Of a stretch of DNA of 47,169 nt, positions 26,798 to 36,540 are shown piece by piece. The notes beneath the pieces were generated by a model that worked only from the letters and a program-made list of their open reading frames with translations, searched no databases and was not told the origin of the DNA. Both the position numbers and the translations under genes were made by a program. The DNA lies in NCBI GenBank assembly GCA_019747095.1, contig JAIERG010000061.1, positions 1-47,169 on the forward strand. The letters are read 5' to 3'. The DNA comes from Caulobacteraceae bacterium (lineage in GTDB: Bacteria; Pseudomonadota; Alphaproteobacteria; Caulobacterales; Caulobacteraceae). Numbering within the stretch: the stretch's first letter is position 1; every line of letters starts with the position of its first letter.

Positions 26798-27576
26798 AGT
26801 CGCCCGCGTCCGCAGGCCCCAAGCAAGCCAAGAGCCGCAAGCCCGCGACCAAGCGAGCGGTAGTTCCGTCCGCTCGCAAGCCTGGCTCGGTGATGACCGG
26901 TGCGCCCGTGCCTGTCTTCGCCTGGCCGCCGGACGAAGACCGGGTCGAGCAGATTTTCGAACGTCTGTCCCGCATCATGCCTGAGCCAAAGACCGAGCTG
27001 CGTTTCCAGGATCCCTACACCCTGGTCGTTGCGGTCGCCCTGTCTGCGCAGGCGACGGATGTCTCGGTGAACAAGGCGACCGACAAACTGTTCGCAGCGG
27101 CCGCGACGCCCGAGGCGATGCTTGCGCTTGGCGAAGAAGGACTGGTGCCGTTCATCGCTTCGATCGGCCTTTATCGAAACAAGGCGAAGAACGTCATCGC
27201 GCTCAGCCGCATCATCATGGAGCAGCATGGCGGGGTCACGCCCCTGAATCGCGCTGATCTCCAGGCCTTGCCCGGCGTGGGGCGCAAGACCGCAAGCGTG
27301 GTGTTGAACGAACTCGGAATCGAGCCCGCTATCGCGGTCGACACCCACGTGTTTCGCGTCTCGCACCGGCTGGGTCTGGCCAATGCGTCAACCGCCGACA
27401 AGGTCGAGGACCAGTTGCATGCCGTCGTTCCGGAGGGCTTCCTCGCCAAGGCCCACCACTGGCTGATCCTGCACGGCCGCTACACCTGCACAGCGCGAAA
27501 GCCGAACTGTGCCGGATGCGCGATTTCCGATCTCTGCCCGTCAAGAGGCTTTCTGTTTGAGCCGCAGGGTGCCTAG
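26794..27576 (+). CDS. nth: Endonuclease III
   Basis: LSAQATDVSVNKAT, LPGVGRKTASVVLNE (HhH), VDTHVFRVSHRLG, 4Fe-4S cluster CTARKPNCAGCAISDLC. Confidence 0.95.
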   Translation: MKSPASAGPKQAKSRKPATKRAVVPSARKPGSVMTGAPVPVFAWPPDEDRVEQIFERLSRIMPEPKTELRFQDPYTLVVAVALSAQATDVSVNKATDKLFAAAATPEAMLALGEEGLVPFIASIGLYRNKAKNVIALSRIIMEQHGGVTPLNRADLQALPGVGRKTASVVLNELGIEPAIAVDTHVFRVSHRLGLANASTADKVEDQLHAVVPEGFLAKAHHWLILHGRYTCTARKPNCAGCAISDLCPSRGFLFEPQGA

Positions 27577-28445
27577 GCTGCGGCCCGTGCGGCGGCCGCT
27601 TCGGCGAAGAGACGGCCCCGATCCGGTGCTTCGGACAGGTAGAAGTCAGGCTCGATCAACTCAGCCTCCATCAGAAGCCATCGGTCCTCGTGCTCGACCA
27701 TATCGATGCGGCCGTAGAGCAGGTCTTCGTCTATGGCCCCCAGCACTTGATCCGCTAGGGCCAGGGCGGCTGGAGGCGGTGCCTCAATCGTCCGGTACAG
27801 CCCTCCGAACTGCGACTGGATACGGAAGTCGCCGGGCGCGGCGGTCTTGAGCACTGCGTGGCTCAAGCGCCCGCCAAAGAAGAGCAGCGACAGTTCGCCA
27901 GTCGTGGCGAGGTCAGGAAGGAAGGGCTGGATCATGACCGAACCTTCAGGCGCGCCCGTCAAGGGCTGGCCACGCGAGACCTTCAGCGTCTTCCAGGCCC
28001 CGCCCGACACCGTCGGCTTGACGATGACCGTATCGGTTCCGAAGCGGTCGAAGGCGGCGTGCACCTCGGCATCTGTGACACCCATCGTCCAGACTGTCGG
28101 AGGAATTGGGACCCCCTGGTGCTCGAGACGACCGAGGTAGGTCTTGTCCGAGTTCCAGGCGAGAACCGAAGCAGGATTGGCGATCCTGACGCCTGCCTCG
28201 GCCCAGGTCCGTGTGGCCCGAAGCCAGTGCGAGTGGTTCTGGTGATAGCCCCAGGCCAGGAGCGGCAGAACGAGCGGGAACTCCAGTAACGCCGAAGCGT
28301 CTTCAGCGTGATCCGGCCATGCCGTGGGTCGAGCAGTCAGGCCCGAAAACGATAGGGCGGCCGCCAGCCGCTCGAGAACTCTTGGCCAGTGCGAACCATA
28401 GGTTCCGTCATCGGCAGCTGGGGTCAGGACGGCGACTTCAGTCAT
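27573..28445 (-). CDS. ATP-grasp domain protein (RimK/GshB-like)
   Basis: TVIVKPTVSGGAWKTLKVSR, GSVMIQPFLPDLATTGELSLLFFGGRLSHAVLK, GRIDMVEHEDRWLLMEAELIEPDFYL. Confidence 0.8.
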   Translation of the reverse strand: MTEVAVLTPAADDGTYGSHWPRVLERLAAALSFSGLTARPTAWPDHAEDASALLEFPLVLPLLAWGYHQNHSHWLRATRTWAEAGVRIANPASVLAWNSDKTYLGRLEHQGVPIPPTVWTMGVTDAEVHAAFDRFGTDTVIVKPTVSGGAWKTLKVSRGQPLTGAPEGSVMIQPFLPDLATTGELSLLFFGGRLSHAVLKTAAPGDFRIQSQFGGLYRTIEAPPPAALALADQVLGAIDEDLLYGRIDMVEHEDRWLLMEAELIEPDFYLSEAPDRGRLFAEAAAARAAA

Positions 28446-28524
28446 GGCGTGGGCCTTACAGCGTTCGGCGGCGTGGACAAGGCGGGGCTGGCGCGGGCGT
28501 CGTCCTGCGGCTAAGGGGCGCCGC

Positions 28525-29538
28525 ATGAACCAGAACACTCCGTCCTACGACATCTGCGCTGTCGGCAATGCCATCGTCGATGTTCTTGCGCCTTGTGAGC
28601 CCGCCTTCCTGACGGCTCAAGGCCTCGCTCCCGGCTCCATGTCCCTGGTTGATGAGGCCCAGAGCGCCGCGCTTTATGGCGCCATGGCGGCCGGTGTGGA
28701 GGCGTCCGGCGGATCGGCGGGCAATACCGTGGCTGGGGTTGGCTCATTCGGCGGTCGCGCGGCCTATCTTGGCAAGGTCGCCGATGACCAACTGGGCCAC
28801 GTCTTCACCCACGACATTCGCGCCGCCGGTGTGCATTTCGATACACCGCCGCTGGTCGACGGGGCTGGTACAGGTCGGTGCTTGATCAACGTCACGCCGG
28901 ATGGCCAGCGTACGATGAGCACATTCCTCGGGGCCGCGAACCAGCTGACGGTGGCCGATGTCGATGCGGACCTGATCGGCGACAGCGCCATCGTCTATCT
29001 CGAGGGCTACCTGTTCGATCCGGCTCCAGCGCGTGCCGCGTTTGAGGCGGCGGCGGAGGCGGCTCATGCGGCGGGCCGAAAGGTGGCGATCACCCTGTCC
29101 GACGCCTTTGTGGTCGGCCGCTGGCGAGATGAGCTGCTGACCTTTATCGAGGCCTCGGCGGACATCGTGCTCGCGAATGAGGCGGAACTTCTGGCGCTTT
29201 ATGAGACCGAGGACTTCGACGCGGCCACCGAGAAGCTGCCGGGGATCGTCGAGGTGGCCGCAGTGACGCGGGGCGAGCACGGCTCGGTCATCCTGAAAGG
29301 CGAGCAGCGGGTACGAATCCCGGCCTTCGCGGTAGATCGCGTGGTCGATACCACCGGCGCGGGCGATCAGTACGCGGCGGGCTTCCTGCTGGGGTTGGCG
29401 CGAGGTCTGTCGCTGGCCGATGCCGGCGCGCTGGGCTCACTGGCCGCGGCGGAAGTGATCGCCCACTGGGGCCCGCGCCCCATGACCTCGCTACACGAGC
29501 TGGCTGAACAGAAGGGCCTCAGGCTCCACGCCGCCTGA
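28525..29538 (+). CDS. PfkB-family carbohydrate kinase (adenosine kinase-like)
   Basis: ICAVGNAIVDVLAP, GGSAGNTVAGVGSFGGRAAYLGKVADDQLG, VDTTGAGDQYAAGFLLGLARG. Confidence 0.93.
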   Translation: MNQNTPSYDICAVGNAIVDVLAPCEPAFLTAQGLAPGSMSLVDEAQSAALYGAMAAGVEASGGSAGNTVAGVGSFGGRAAYLGKVADDQLGHVFTHDIRAAGVHFDTPPLVDGAGTGRCLINVTPDGQRTMSTFLGAANQLTVADVDADLIGDSAIVYLEGYLFDPAPARAAFEAAAEAAHAAGRKVAITLSDAFVVGRWRDELLTFIEASADIVLANEAELLALYETEDFDAATEKLPGIVEVAAVTRGEHGSVILKGEQRVRIPAFAVDRVVDTTGAGDQYAAGFLLGLARGLSLADAGALGSLAAAEVIAHWGPRPMTSLHELAEQKGLRLHAA

Positions 29539-30082
29539 GGGTGACGTAGAAGGCTCCGTCACCGCCGTGACGCCGGTGAGCCGAGGCGAACCCCGACACG
29601 ATCGAGCGCAGGGAGTGGGATTGTAGCCATTCCTGAATCGATGCGCGGATTACGCCGCCTCCTCTTCGACCCTGCCCCGTAATCACAAGGACGGCGCGCA
29701 GGCCGCGCGCATGGGCCCCCATGAGGAAGGCACGCAGCTGATCCTCGGCCTCGAAGCGGCCAAAGCCATGCAGATCGATCGTAGCCTCAATGGGATCCCG
29801 CTCTCGCGACAACCTGCGCTGACGCCGGGGTTCGAGCGCTTCAGGCATGCCATGCGCCGACGGCGCGCGGACAGGCTTTTCAGCCGGGGTCGTCGCTGAC
29901 AACTTCGACGCTGGCCGGGGGCGGCTGGCTGGCGCTTCAGACGGCGTGATCTCTGGCAGGGTCGGGGGTTCGGCGGCGATCCGCAGCGCTTTTCTGGTGC
30001 GCGCAGGCGTCACCGAGCCCGACACGCGGGCCCATAGCCGCCGGTCCTCGGCGGTGAGATCGGGCGGTGGGCGCCGGGCCAC
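29519..30082 (-). CDS. Smr domain protein
   Basis: EATIDLHGFGRFEAEDQLRAFLMGAHARGLRAVLVITGQGRRGGGVIRASIQEWL. Confidence 0.92.
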   Translation of the reverse strand: MARRPPPDLTAEDRRLWARVSGSVTPARTRKALRIAAEPPTLPEITPSEAPASRPRPASKLSATTPAEKPVRAPSAHGMPEALEPRRQRRLSRERDPIEATIDLHGFGRFEAEDQLRAFLMGAHARGLRAVLVITGQGRRGGGVIRASIQEWLQSHSLRSIVSGFASAHRRHGGDGAFYVTLRRRGA

Positions 30083-30086
30083 GCCG

Positions 30087-30326
30087 TCAGGTCTCGTCGT
30101 CGAGGATGTCTGGCTCCGGTGGGCCAGGCTCGTAGGTCAAAAGGTCACCCGGCTGGCAATCCAGCTCGCGGCACAGCGCATAGAGGGTTGTGAAGCGTAC
30201 CGCGCGAGCCTTGCCGGTCTTGAGGATCGACAGATTGGCCACCGTCACGCCGACCCGGTCCGCAAGCTCGGTCAGCGACATTCGCCGCTCGACCAGAAGC
30301 CGGTCCAATTGCACCTTGATCGCCAT
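30087..30326 (-). CDS. XRE-family helix-turn-helix regulator (YozG-like)
   Basis: MAIKVQLDRLLVERRMSLTELADRVGVTVANLSILKTGKARAVRFTTLYALCRELDCQPGDLLTYEP. Confidence 0.93.
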   Translation of the reverse strand: MAIKVQLDRLLVERRMSLTELADRVGVTVANLSILKTGKARAVRFTTLYALCRELDCQPGDLLTYEPGPPEPDILDDET

Positions 30327-30345
30327 TACAGCGTTCCTCCCGCGC

Positions 30346-30972
30346 TCATATCGTCAACTCCGCCTCGCGCCGGAGCCTGGCACCCTCGCGAAAGACTTCC
30401 GCCAAGACGAACACCACGAGGACCGAAAAGATCGGCGTGAGGAGCTCCCCGAATCCCTGGGGCTCCATGACCCCGGGTGCGAGGCGTGAGGCCACGAGCC
30501 CTTGCGCGACCCAGACACCCCCGGTGACGACCGCCAGGATGATGCCAACCTCGCGCAGCCGACGGACATTGTCCGGTTGGAAGGGGTCGCCGATGGTGAG
30601 GGTCCTGAAGATCAGCCTGAGATTCCTCAGGATCATCAGGAAACCGCCGAAGTAGGACGTGAGGGCTCCGACGCCGAACAGAAGCAGGGGTCGCGTCAAT
30701 GGTTGCTGGCGCCCGCCCGCGTCATTCGACACGGTGATGTTCAGATTAGCGATGGGGATGAAGATCGAGGCGAGAAAAAGCAGGAGCAGGATCGCCGTGA
30801 TGACCATCAAGAGCACGTAGGTTACGTCCAGCGCGATCTTCAACAGGCTGGAGACGGAACCGGGACCCAGTGTTCGGAAGGGCAGATTGATGCCGATACG
30901 TGGCAACCCGGGCAGACGTGGAAAGCGTCGCGCGGCATTCTGTCGTTCTGCGGGTGGCCGGTCTGTGGTCAT
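30346..30972 (-). CDS. DUF2975 domain membrane protein
   Basis: Multi-TM protein directly upstream of a YozG-like HTH; C-terminal IFSVLVVFVLAEVFREGARLRREAELTI. Confidence 0.85.
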   Translation of the reverse strand: MTTDRPPAERQNAARRFPRLPGLPRIGINLPFRTLGPGSVSSLLKIALDVTYVLLMVITAILLLLFLASIFIPIANLNITVSNDAGGRQQPLTRPLLLFGVGALTSYFGGFLMILRNLRLIFRTLTIGDPFQPDNVRRLREVGIILAVVTGGVWVAQGLVASRLAPGVMEPQGFGELLTPIFSVLVVFVLAEVFREGARLRREAELTI

Positions 30973-31200
30973 CGGCGATCTCTCGCCGGAGATCAGGCCG
31001 CGATGGCCGCGCGGGGTCCGGCGAACCCCGACGCGGCTCTATACATCGCGTTCCTGGTCAATGGTCAAAACGCCTTGTTTGATTGTCGTCGCTGTTCGGC
31101 ATTCAAGCCGGATAGTCAGCGCGGCAGGAGGGAAAGGGTAATTCCTCGCGAAGTCGCCCTATTTGCGGGCAAGACCGTTGCGGGCGAGTCTATCCCTTCC

Positions 31201-31317
31201 TTAGAAGGCCTGAACTAAGATGGAGACCAGCGCGGTCGGCAGCGCGGCCAGCAGGGCACCATTGACGAGGAAGGTGCCGACCTTGTCGAGCATCAGCGAG
31301 GCGTTCAGGGTGGACAT
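31201..31317 (-). CDS. Small hydrophobic protein (38 aa)
   Basis: MSTLNASLMLDKVGTFLVNGALLAALPTALVSILVQAF preceded by AAGGAAAAACACG (plausible RBS). Confidence 0.45.
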   Translation of the reverse strand: MSTLNASLMLDKVGTFLVNGALLAALPTALVSILVQAF

Positions 31318-31527
31318 CGTGTTTTTCCTTCGATCCTGAGTTCGGGTCATTTGTTGCCCGAGTTGTCTACCACGTGGGTTCGATTTGCTCGCTTCGGCCA
31401 AACCGGGGAACGTTGTGGCCTCCGTTCTTGAAAACATAGATAGGCCGTGCGGATCAGGTTTGCACGTTACATATCGTTTAACGATATTAAACTTCGGCAA
31501 TGGAATGTTTCCGGATCAGGAGCGAAT

Positions 31528-32133
31528 GTGAACTTCAAGCTTATCAAGGGGATGCGGCTGGTCGTGGCCACCCACAACCCTGGCAAGGCCCGCGAAATTC
31601 ACGCGCTGCTGGACGGACATTACGTCGTCGTCACGGCGAGCGAGTTGAATTTGCCCGAACCGGCCGAAACGGAGACCACTTTCGTCGGCAACGCCATGCT
31701 CAAGGCGCGACATGCTGCTCAAGCTTCGGGAGAGGTGTGCCTCGCTGACGACTCGGGTCTGTCAGTCGCCGCGCTTGACGGCGCGCCGGGCATTTATTCC
31801 GCGCGATGGGGCGGACCGGACAAGGATTTCGGCATCGCCATGAGGAAGATCGAAGACAGGCTTGAGGATCTGGGGGCCTCGGATCGCTCCGCCTTTTTCA
31901 CTTCTGCTCTTGCCGTAGCGTGGCCGGATGGTCCCTGCGTGGTCGTCGAAGGCCGGATCGATGGCCGGCTGACCTTTCCGCCGCGCGGAGACCGGGGCTT
32001 TGGCTACGATCCGATCTTTGTCCCGGACGGCCGCGATCAGACATTCGGAGAAATGGACCCGATCGAGAAAGATTCCATGAGCCATCGCGCCATTGCCTTC
32101 CGCAAGCTGAAGGCCGCCCTCATTGATGGATGA
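31528..32133 (+). CDS. rdgB: dITP/XTP (non-canonical purine NTP) pyrophosphatase
   Basis: MRLVVATHNPGKAREIHALL, DDSGLSVAALDGAPGIYSARW, GFGYDPIFVPDGRDQTFGEM; GTG start 31528 (alternative ATG 31552). Confidence 0.95.
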   Translation: MNFKLIKGMRLVVATHNPGKAREIHALLDGHYVVVTASELNLPEPAETETTFVGNAMLKARHAAQASGEVCLADDSGLSVAALDGAPGIYSARWGGPDKDFGIAMRKIEDRLEDLGASDRSAFFTSALAVAWPDGPCVVVEGRIDGRLTFPPRGDRGFGYDPIFVPDGRDQTFGEMDPIEKDSMSHRAIAFRKLKAALIDG

Positions 32134-33277
32134 TCGGCCAGGCGGTGTCGCCGTCTATGTTCACTGGCCCTACTGCGCCCGCATCTGCCCCTACTGCGAC
32201 TTCAACGTGGTCAAGGACCGGGGCTGGCGTGAAGAGCAGGCAGTCCTGGTTCAGGCGATCCTGACCGACCTGGAGGCCCAAGGCGCGCGGCTCGGTCCCC
32301 GACCTCTGGCTTCGATCTTCTTCGGTGGAGGAACGCCGTCTCTCATGCGGCCCGACGATGTGGCGTCTGTGATTTCTGCGGCTCAGCGGTCGTTTTCTCA
32401 AGCAGGCCCGGTCGAAGTCACTCTTGAGGCCAATCCAACCGACGCTGAGGCTGCCCATTTCGCGGCTCTGGCCAATGCGGGCGTCAATCGCCTGTCCCTT
32501 GGTGTCCAGTCCCTGGATGACCGCGAGCTGGCCTTCCTCGGCCGCAACCATTCCGCCGACGAGGCGCGGCGAGCCATCGAGGTGGCTGGAAAGACCTTCG
32601 AGCGCCTGTCCATCGATCTGATTTACGCACTACCAGGCCAAACGGTCGAAGCCTGGCAGAGCGCACTGGACGAAGCCGTGAAGCTCGGATTCGAGCACAT
32701 CTCGCCCTATCAGCTTACGGTCGAGCCAGAGACTGCCTTCGGCCGAGCCTTTGAACGCGGCATGCTTCATGTCCCGGATGAAGACCAGGCGGCTGATCTT
32801 TTCGAGGCGACCCAGGCAATTCTGGAGGAGTCTGGGTTCGAGGCCTATGAGGTCTCGAACCATGCCCGGGCCTCTGCCGCACGCTCCGCGCACAATCTGC
32901 ATGTCTGGCGGGGTGGCGACTACGTCGGGGTCGGTCCGGGTGCGCATGGCCGACTGACTGAACGGGGCGCGAGAGTTTCGACCTTGGCCCATCGCCGGAT
33001 CGCGGACTACGTGGTGGGTGTGGCATCGGGTCAGCCTTGGTCGGAAACACGACGTTTCCCGCCTCGGGAGGCTGCAGAGGAGCGGCTGCTCCTGGGCCTC
33101 AGGACGACCGAGGGCGTTCCCGGGGTCATGATGGATGCCCTGGACCTGACCCCGGAGAGTGCGCCGATGGCCGGGCTTTTGGAGGAAGGCTTCGTGACCT
33201 TGCAGGGGGGACGGCTCGCAGTAACCGCAAGGGGGCGGCCGTTGCTCGACGCCGTGCTGAAGAGGTTGCTCGTCTGA
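32126..33277 (+). CDS. hemW: Radical SAM heme chaperone HemW
   Basis: VYVHWPYCARICPYCDFN, FFGGGTPSLM, VTLEANPTDAE, NRLSLGVQSLDDREL, SPYQLTVEPET. Confidence 0.95.
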   Translation: MDDRPGGVAVYVHWPYCARICPYCDFNVVKDRGWREEQAVLVQAILTDLEAQGARLGPRPLASIFFGGGTPSLMRPDDVASVISAAQRSFSQAGPVEVTLEANPTDAEAAHFAALANAGVNRLSLGVQSLDDRELAFLGRNHSADEARRAIEVAGKTFERLSIDLIYALPGQTVEAWQSALDEAVKLGFEHISPYQLTVEPETAFGRAFERGMLHVPDEDQAADLFEATQAILEESGFEAYEVSNHARASAARSAHNLHVWRGGDYVGVGPGAHGRLTERGARVSTLAHRRIADYVVGVASGQPWSETRRFPPREAAEERLLLGLRTTEGVPGVMMDALDLTPESAPMAGLLEEGFVTLQGGRLAVTARGRPLLDAVLKRLLV

Positions 33278-33320
33278 GGTCCAGCTTGCTCCGCAGTGTC
33301 CGCGCTGGCACGGTCCGGCG

Positions 33321-34196
33321 ATGACCGAGAACGCCCTGTTTCCGCCGACCGCGCCGCCACCCCGGCGTCTGTCTGCAGGGCTCTATCTGGTCTCGACGCC
33401 TATCGGGAACCTGCGAGACATCACCCTGCGGGCTCTTGATGTTCTGGCGACCGCTGATGTCGTGCTTGCCGAGGACACGCGGGTAACCGCCAAGCTGCTT
33501 GCCGCTTATGGCCTGAAGGCGCGCCTGGAGAGGTGCGACGACCATGTTTCGGCGCGCGCGGCAGAGATCGCCGTTCAATCCATGATGAACGGCGGTGTTG
33601 TCGCCCTGGTGTCGGACGCGGGTACCCCCATGGTGTCGGATCCGGGCTTCGTTGTCGCCCGCGCAACAATATCCGCGGGGTTGCCGGTTCATCCCATTCC
33701 CGGAGCATCCAGCCTGCTCGCGGCGCTTGTGCTTTCGGGCTTGCCGGCGGACCATGTGACCTTCGTCGGCTTTCTGCCAGCCAAGTCGACCGGTCGGGTC
33801 GCCTTCCTCAATGAACTGAAGGCTGCCCGCCAGACGCTGGTCATCTTTGAGAGCGGACCCCGACTTCGAGCCAGCCTGACCGACATGGCCACGGTGCTGG
33901 GGCCTCGTCCCGCGGCTGTCTGCCGCGAGCTGACCAAGCTCTATGAGACCTGCATTCGGGGGACGCTGGATGAACTGGCCGTCAACCCGGCGCTGGACGC
34001 CCCCAAGGGCGAGATCGTCGTCGTGGTCGGACCGGGTGAAGTCGAGATGGCCAGTGCTGAAGACGCTGATGCCGCGTTGAGAGAGGCGCTAACCCGACTT
34101 GCGCCGGGCGAGGCGGCATCGGAGGTCGCCCATGCGCTCGACCTACCCAGAAAGGCGCTTTATCGGCGGGCGCTGGAACTGCAGGGTCGGGGATGA
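33321..34196 (+). CDS. rsmI: 16S rRNA (cytidine1402-2'-O)-methyltransferase
   Basis: LYLVSTPIGNLRDITLRALDVLATADVVLAEDTRVTAKLL, VALVSDAGTPMVSDPGF. Confidence 0.96.
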   Translation: MTENALFPPTAPPPRRLSAGLYLVSTPIGNLRDITLRALDVLATADVVLAEDTRVTAKLLAAYGLKARLERCDDHVSARAAEIAVQSMMNGGVVALVSDAGTPMVSDPGFVVARATISAGLPVHPIPGASSLLAALVLSGLPADHVTFVGFLPAKSTGRVAFLNELKAARQTLVIFESGPRLRASLTDMATVLGPRPAAVCRELTKLYETCIRGTLDELAVNPALDAPKGEIVVVVGPGEVEMASAEDADAALREALTRLAPGEAASEVAHALDLPRKALYRRALELQGRG

Positions 34197-34600
34197 AGTG
34201 GTCGCGGGTCGCCCGGCCCCGGACGCCTCCTGCCATCAAGGCCGACTGGCGTCAGGCGGCGGGCGGCCGGGCCTTCAGGGACGGTCATGGTGCCGAGTGG
34301 ATCGCAGCGGCGTGGTTGGTCCTCAAGGGCTATCGCATACTTGGCTTCCGGCTGAAGGCACCGGGGGCCGAGATCGACATTCTGGCTCAAAAAGGACCCA
34401 TTCTCGCGGTCGTGGAAGTGAAGCGCCGCCGCACACCCGGTGAAGCCCGCCTCGCCTTGTCCGCCGATCAGCGCGAACGGCTCCGCCTCGCCGGGGAACG
34501 ACTGTTGCGCCAAAGACCCGGTCTCAGGGGGCTTCGTCTTCGGCTCGACATTGTTACGCTGGTGTCCGGGCGATTTCCGCGCCATCGTCGGGAACTGTAG
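34193..34600 (+). CDS. yraN: YraN family (UPF0102) nuclease-like protein
   Basis: GAEWIAAAWLVLKGYRILGFRLKAPGAEIDILAQKGPILAVVEVKRRRT. Confidence 0.92.
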   Translation: MKWSRVARPRTPPAIKADWRQAAGGRAFRDGHGAEWIAAAWLVLKGYRILGFRLKAPGAEIDILAQKGPILAVVEVKRRRTPGEARLALSADQRERLRLAGERLLRQRPGLRGLRLRLDIVTLVSGRFPRHRREL

Positions 34601-34644
34601 TTTCTCGGAAAACGGGAACGGGTCGTTCGGGGGAGGACGTCGCC

Positions 34645-35460
34645 GTGACACGGGAAAGAGCAGAGGATCTCTTGATCGCGGCAGGACATGCCGACGACGG
34701 TCGTTTTCCGCTGCTTGACGCCGCGATCGCCTGTGCACTCCATGATCACCCGCTGCGCGATGAGACGCCGGTGCGTCGGCTGGCGGACGCTGCCGCCACG
34801 CGGCTGGCCGAACGACTCAAGAGTGAAAGCCCGGATGTTGCCCTCGCCGAAACCTTGGCGGCCGACCTCGGCTTGAACGGCGACCTGCTCGGCTACAGCA
34901 ACCATGCCAGCACGGATGTCATCGACGTTTCCTCTAGGCGGCGAGGCCTTTCGGCCGCCCTGGCTGTCTTCTACCTTGATGCGGCTCGACGGGGGGGGCT
35001 CAGCGCGGCTGGTGTCGATTTCCCGAACCACTTCCTTCTGAGGATCGAGACGCGGTCGGGACCCGTGGCGCTGGACCCCTTCAGCGAGGGCCGGGTTGTA
35101 TCGCCATCCGAACTGGCGCGCCGCGCGCTCCACGCTGGCCTGACTCCGCATATCGCGGATCGCCTCGACGTTCTGATGGCACCCGTCACGGATCGTCAGG
35201 CCTTGATCCGACTCCAGAACGTGCTGTTCAGCCGGGCAATCAAGTCCGAGGACTATGAGAGGGCTGAACGGTCCGCCCTGCGCCGGGCGCTGCTTGACCC
35301 CGAGGATCATCGTCCCTGGCTGGACGTCGCCGCTGCGCGCGAGAAGCAGGGGGCCCTGACCGGGGCGCTCCATGCGCTGGCTCGGGCGCGGGCTGTATCC
35401 GGTCAGGCCGACCCCGTGGCGGAAGCAGCTTTCGACCGCATGCGGATCCGATTGAACTGA
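34645..35460 (+). CDS. SirB1 family transglutaminase-like/TPR protein
   Basis: HASTDVIDVSSRRRGLSAALAVFYLDAARRGGLSAAGVDFPNHFLLRIETRSGPVALDPFSEGRVV. Confidence 0.85.
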   Translation: MTRERAEDLLIAAGHADDGRFPLLDAAIACALHDHPLRDETPVRRLADAAATRLAERLKSESPDVALAETLAADLGLNGDLLGYSNHASTDVIDVSSRRRGLSAALAVFYLDAARRGGLSAAGVDFPNHFLLRIETRSGPVALDPFSEGRVVSPSELARRALHAGLTPHIADRLDVLMAPVTDRQALIRLQNVLFSRAIKSEDYERAERSALRRALLDPEDHRPWLDVAAAREKQGALTGALHALARARAVSGQADPVAEAAFDRMRIRLN

Positions 35461-35529
35461 GCCTCGCCCTTGCGGCCTCGGTCGGGTCCGTCCATGTGCG
35501 GGCGGCGATCGCCTGATGAAGGACCTCCG

Positions 35530-36480
35530 ATGCTGAAAGTCGCCATCCAGATGGACCCCGTCGAGGGGGTCAACATTGCTTCGGACACGACCTTCTTCCT
35601 GGCGCTGGAAGCCCAGCGGCGTGGGCATCCGCTTTGGGTGTACGACTTCCGAACCCTGGCGCTGGAGGACGGAGATCTCTTCTGTCGCGCCCGTCCGGTG
35701 ACTCTGCGGCCGGTGGTCGGCGATCACGTCAGCTTCGGCGATCCGGTCCTTCTCGACCTGGGCCGAGACGTAGATGTGATCCTGATGCGCCAGGATCCGC
35801 CGTTCGACATGGCCTATGTGACGGCGACCTACCTGCTGGAGACGGTTCATCCAAGGACGCTGGTGGTCAACGATCCGGCCGAGGTCCGCTCAGCACCCGA
35901 AAAGCTGTTCGCCACGCGGTTCGAGGGGGTCCAGCCTCCGACCTTGATCAGCGCCGATCCTGTCGCCCTCGTCGATTTCCATGAACGCCATGGTGACGTG
36001 GTCCTGAAGCCGCTCCATGGCGCGGCGGGCTCCGGCGTTGTGCGACTGGGGGCCGGCGACCCGAACCTGGAGGCCTTGATTGAGATCCACGCCGCCGCCA
36101 GCCGAGATCCTCTTGTCATCCAGAAGTTCATTCCGGCGGTATCCAAGGGGGACAAGCGCATCATCCTCATCGAGGGCGAGCCGGTTGGCGCCATCAATCG
36201 CGTCCCTGCCGAAGGACAGGTCCGTTCCAATCTGCGTGTGGGCGGCACGGCCGCTCCGGTTGAACTCACGACGCGGGATCTGGAGATCTGCTCGATCATC
36301 GGGCCGGAGTTGAGGGCGCGAGGCCTGATGTTCGTCGGCATCGACGTGATCGGTGACTATCTGACCGAGATCAACGTCACCTCCCCGACGGGTGCCGTGC
36401 AGCTGAAGGCGTTCACAGGCGTGGACGCGGCGGCAATCCTGTGGGACGCCATTGAGGCAAGACGCACGCCAAACGCGTAA
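35530..36480 (+). CDS. gshB: Glutathione synthase
   Basis: [70 protein letters not shown]. Confidence 0.96.
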   Translation: MLKVAIQMDPVEGVNIASDTTFFLALEAQRRGHPLWVYDFRTLALEDGDLFCRARPVTLRPVVGDHVSFGDPVLLDLGRDVDVILMRQDPPFDMAYVTATYLLETVHPRTLVVNDPAEVRSAPEKLFATRFEGVQPPTLISADPVALVDFHERHGDVVLKPLHGAAGSGVVRLGAGDPNLEALIEIHAAASRDPLVIQKFIPAVSKGDKRIILIEGEPVGAINRVPAEGQVRSNLRVGGTAAPVELTTRDLEICSIIGPELRARGLMFVGIDVIGDYLTEINVTSPTGAVQLKAFTGVDAAAILWDAIEARRTPNA

Positions 36481-36540
36481 CGCCGCTCTTGCAAAGGTCG
36501 TAAGTTCATGGTCTGTTCTCCTCGCTGAAGGAGGACGCCC

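Noticed and set aside
30087-30972. XRE HTH plus membrane protein pair as a novel toxin-antitoxin system
   Set aside because: Fits the widespread YozG-like HTH/DUF2975 pairing; nothing in the sequence suggests toxicity.
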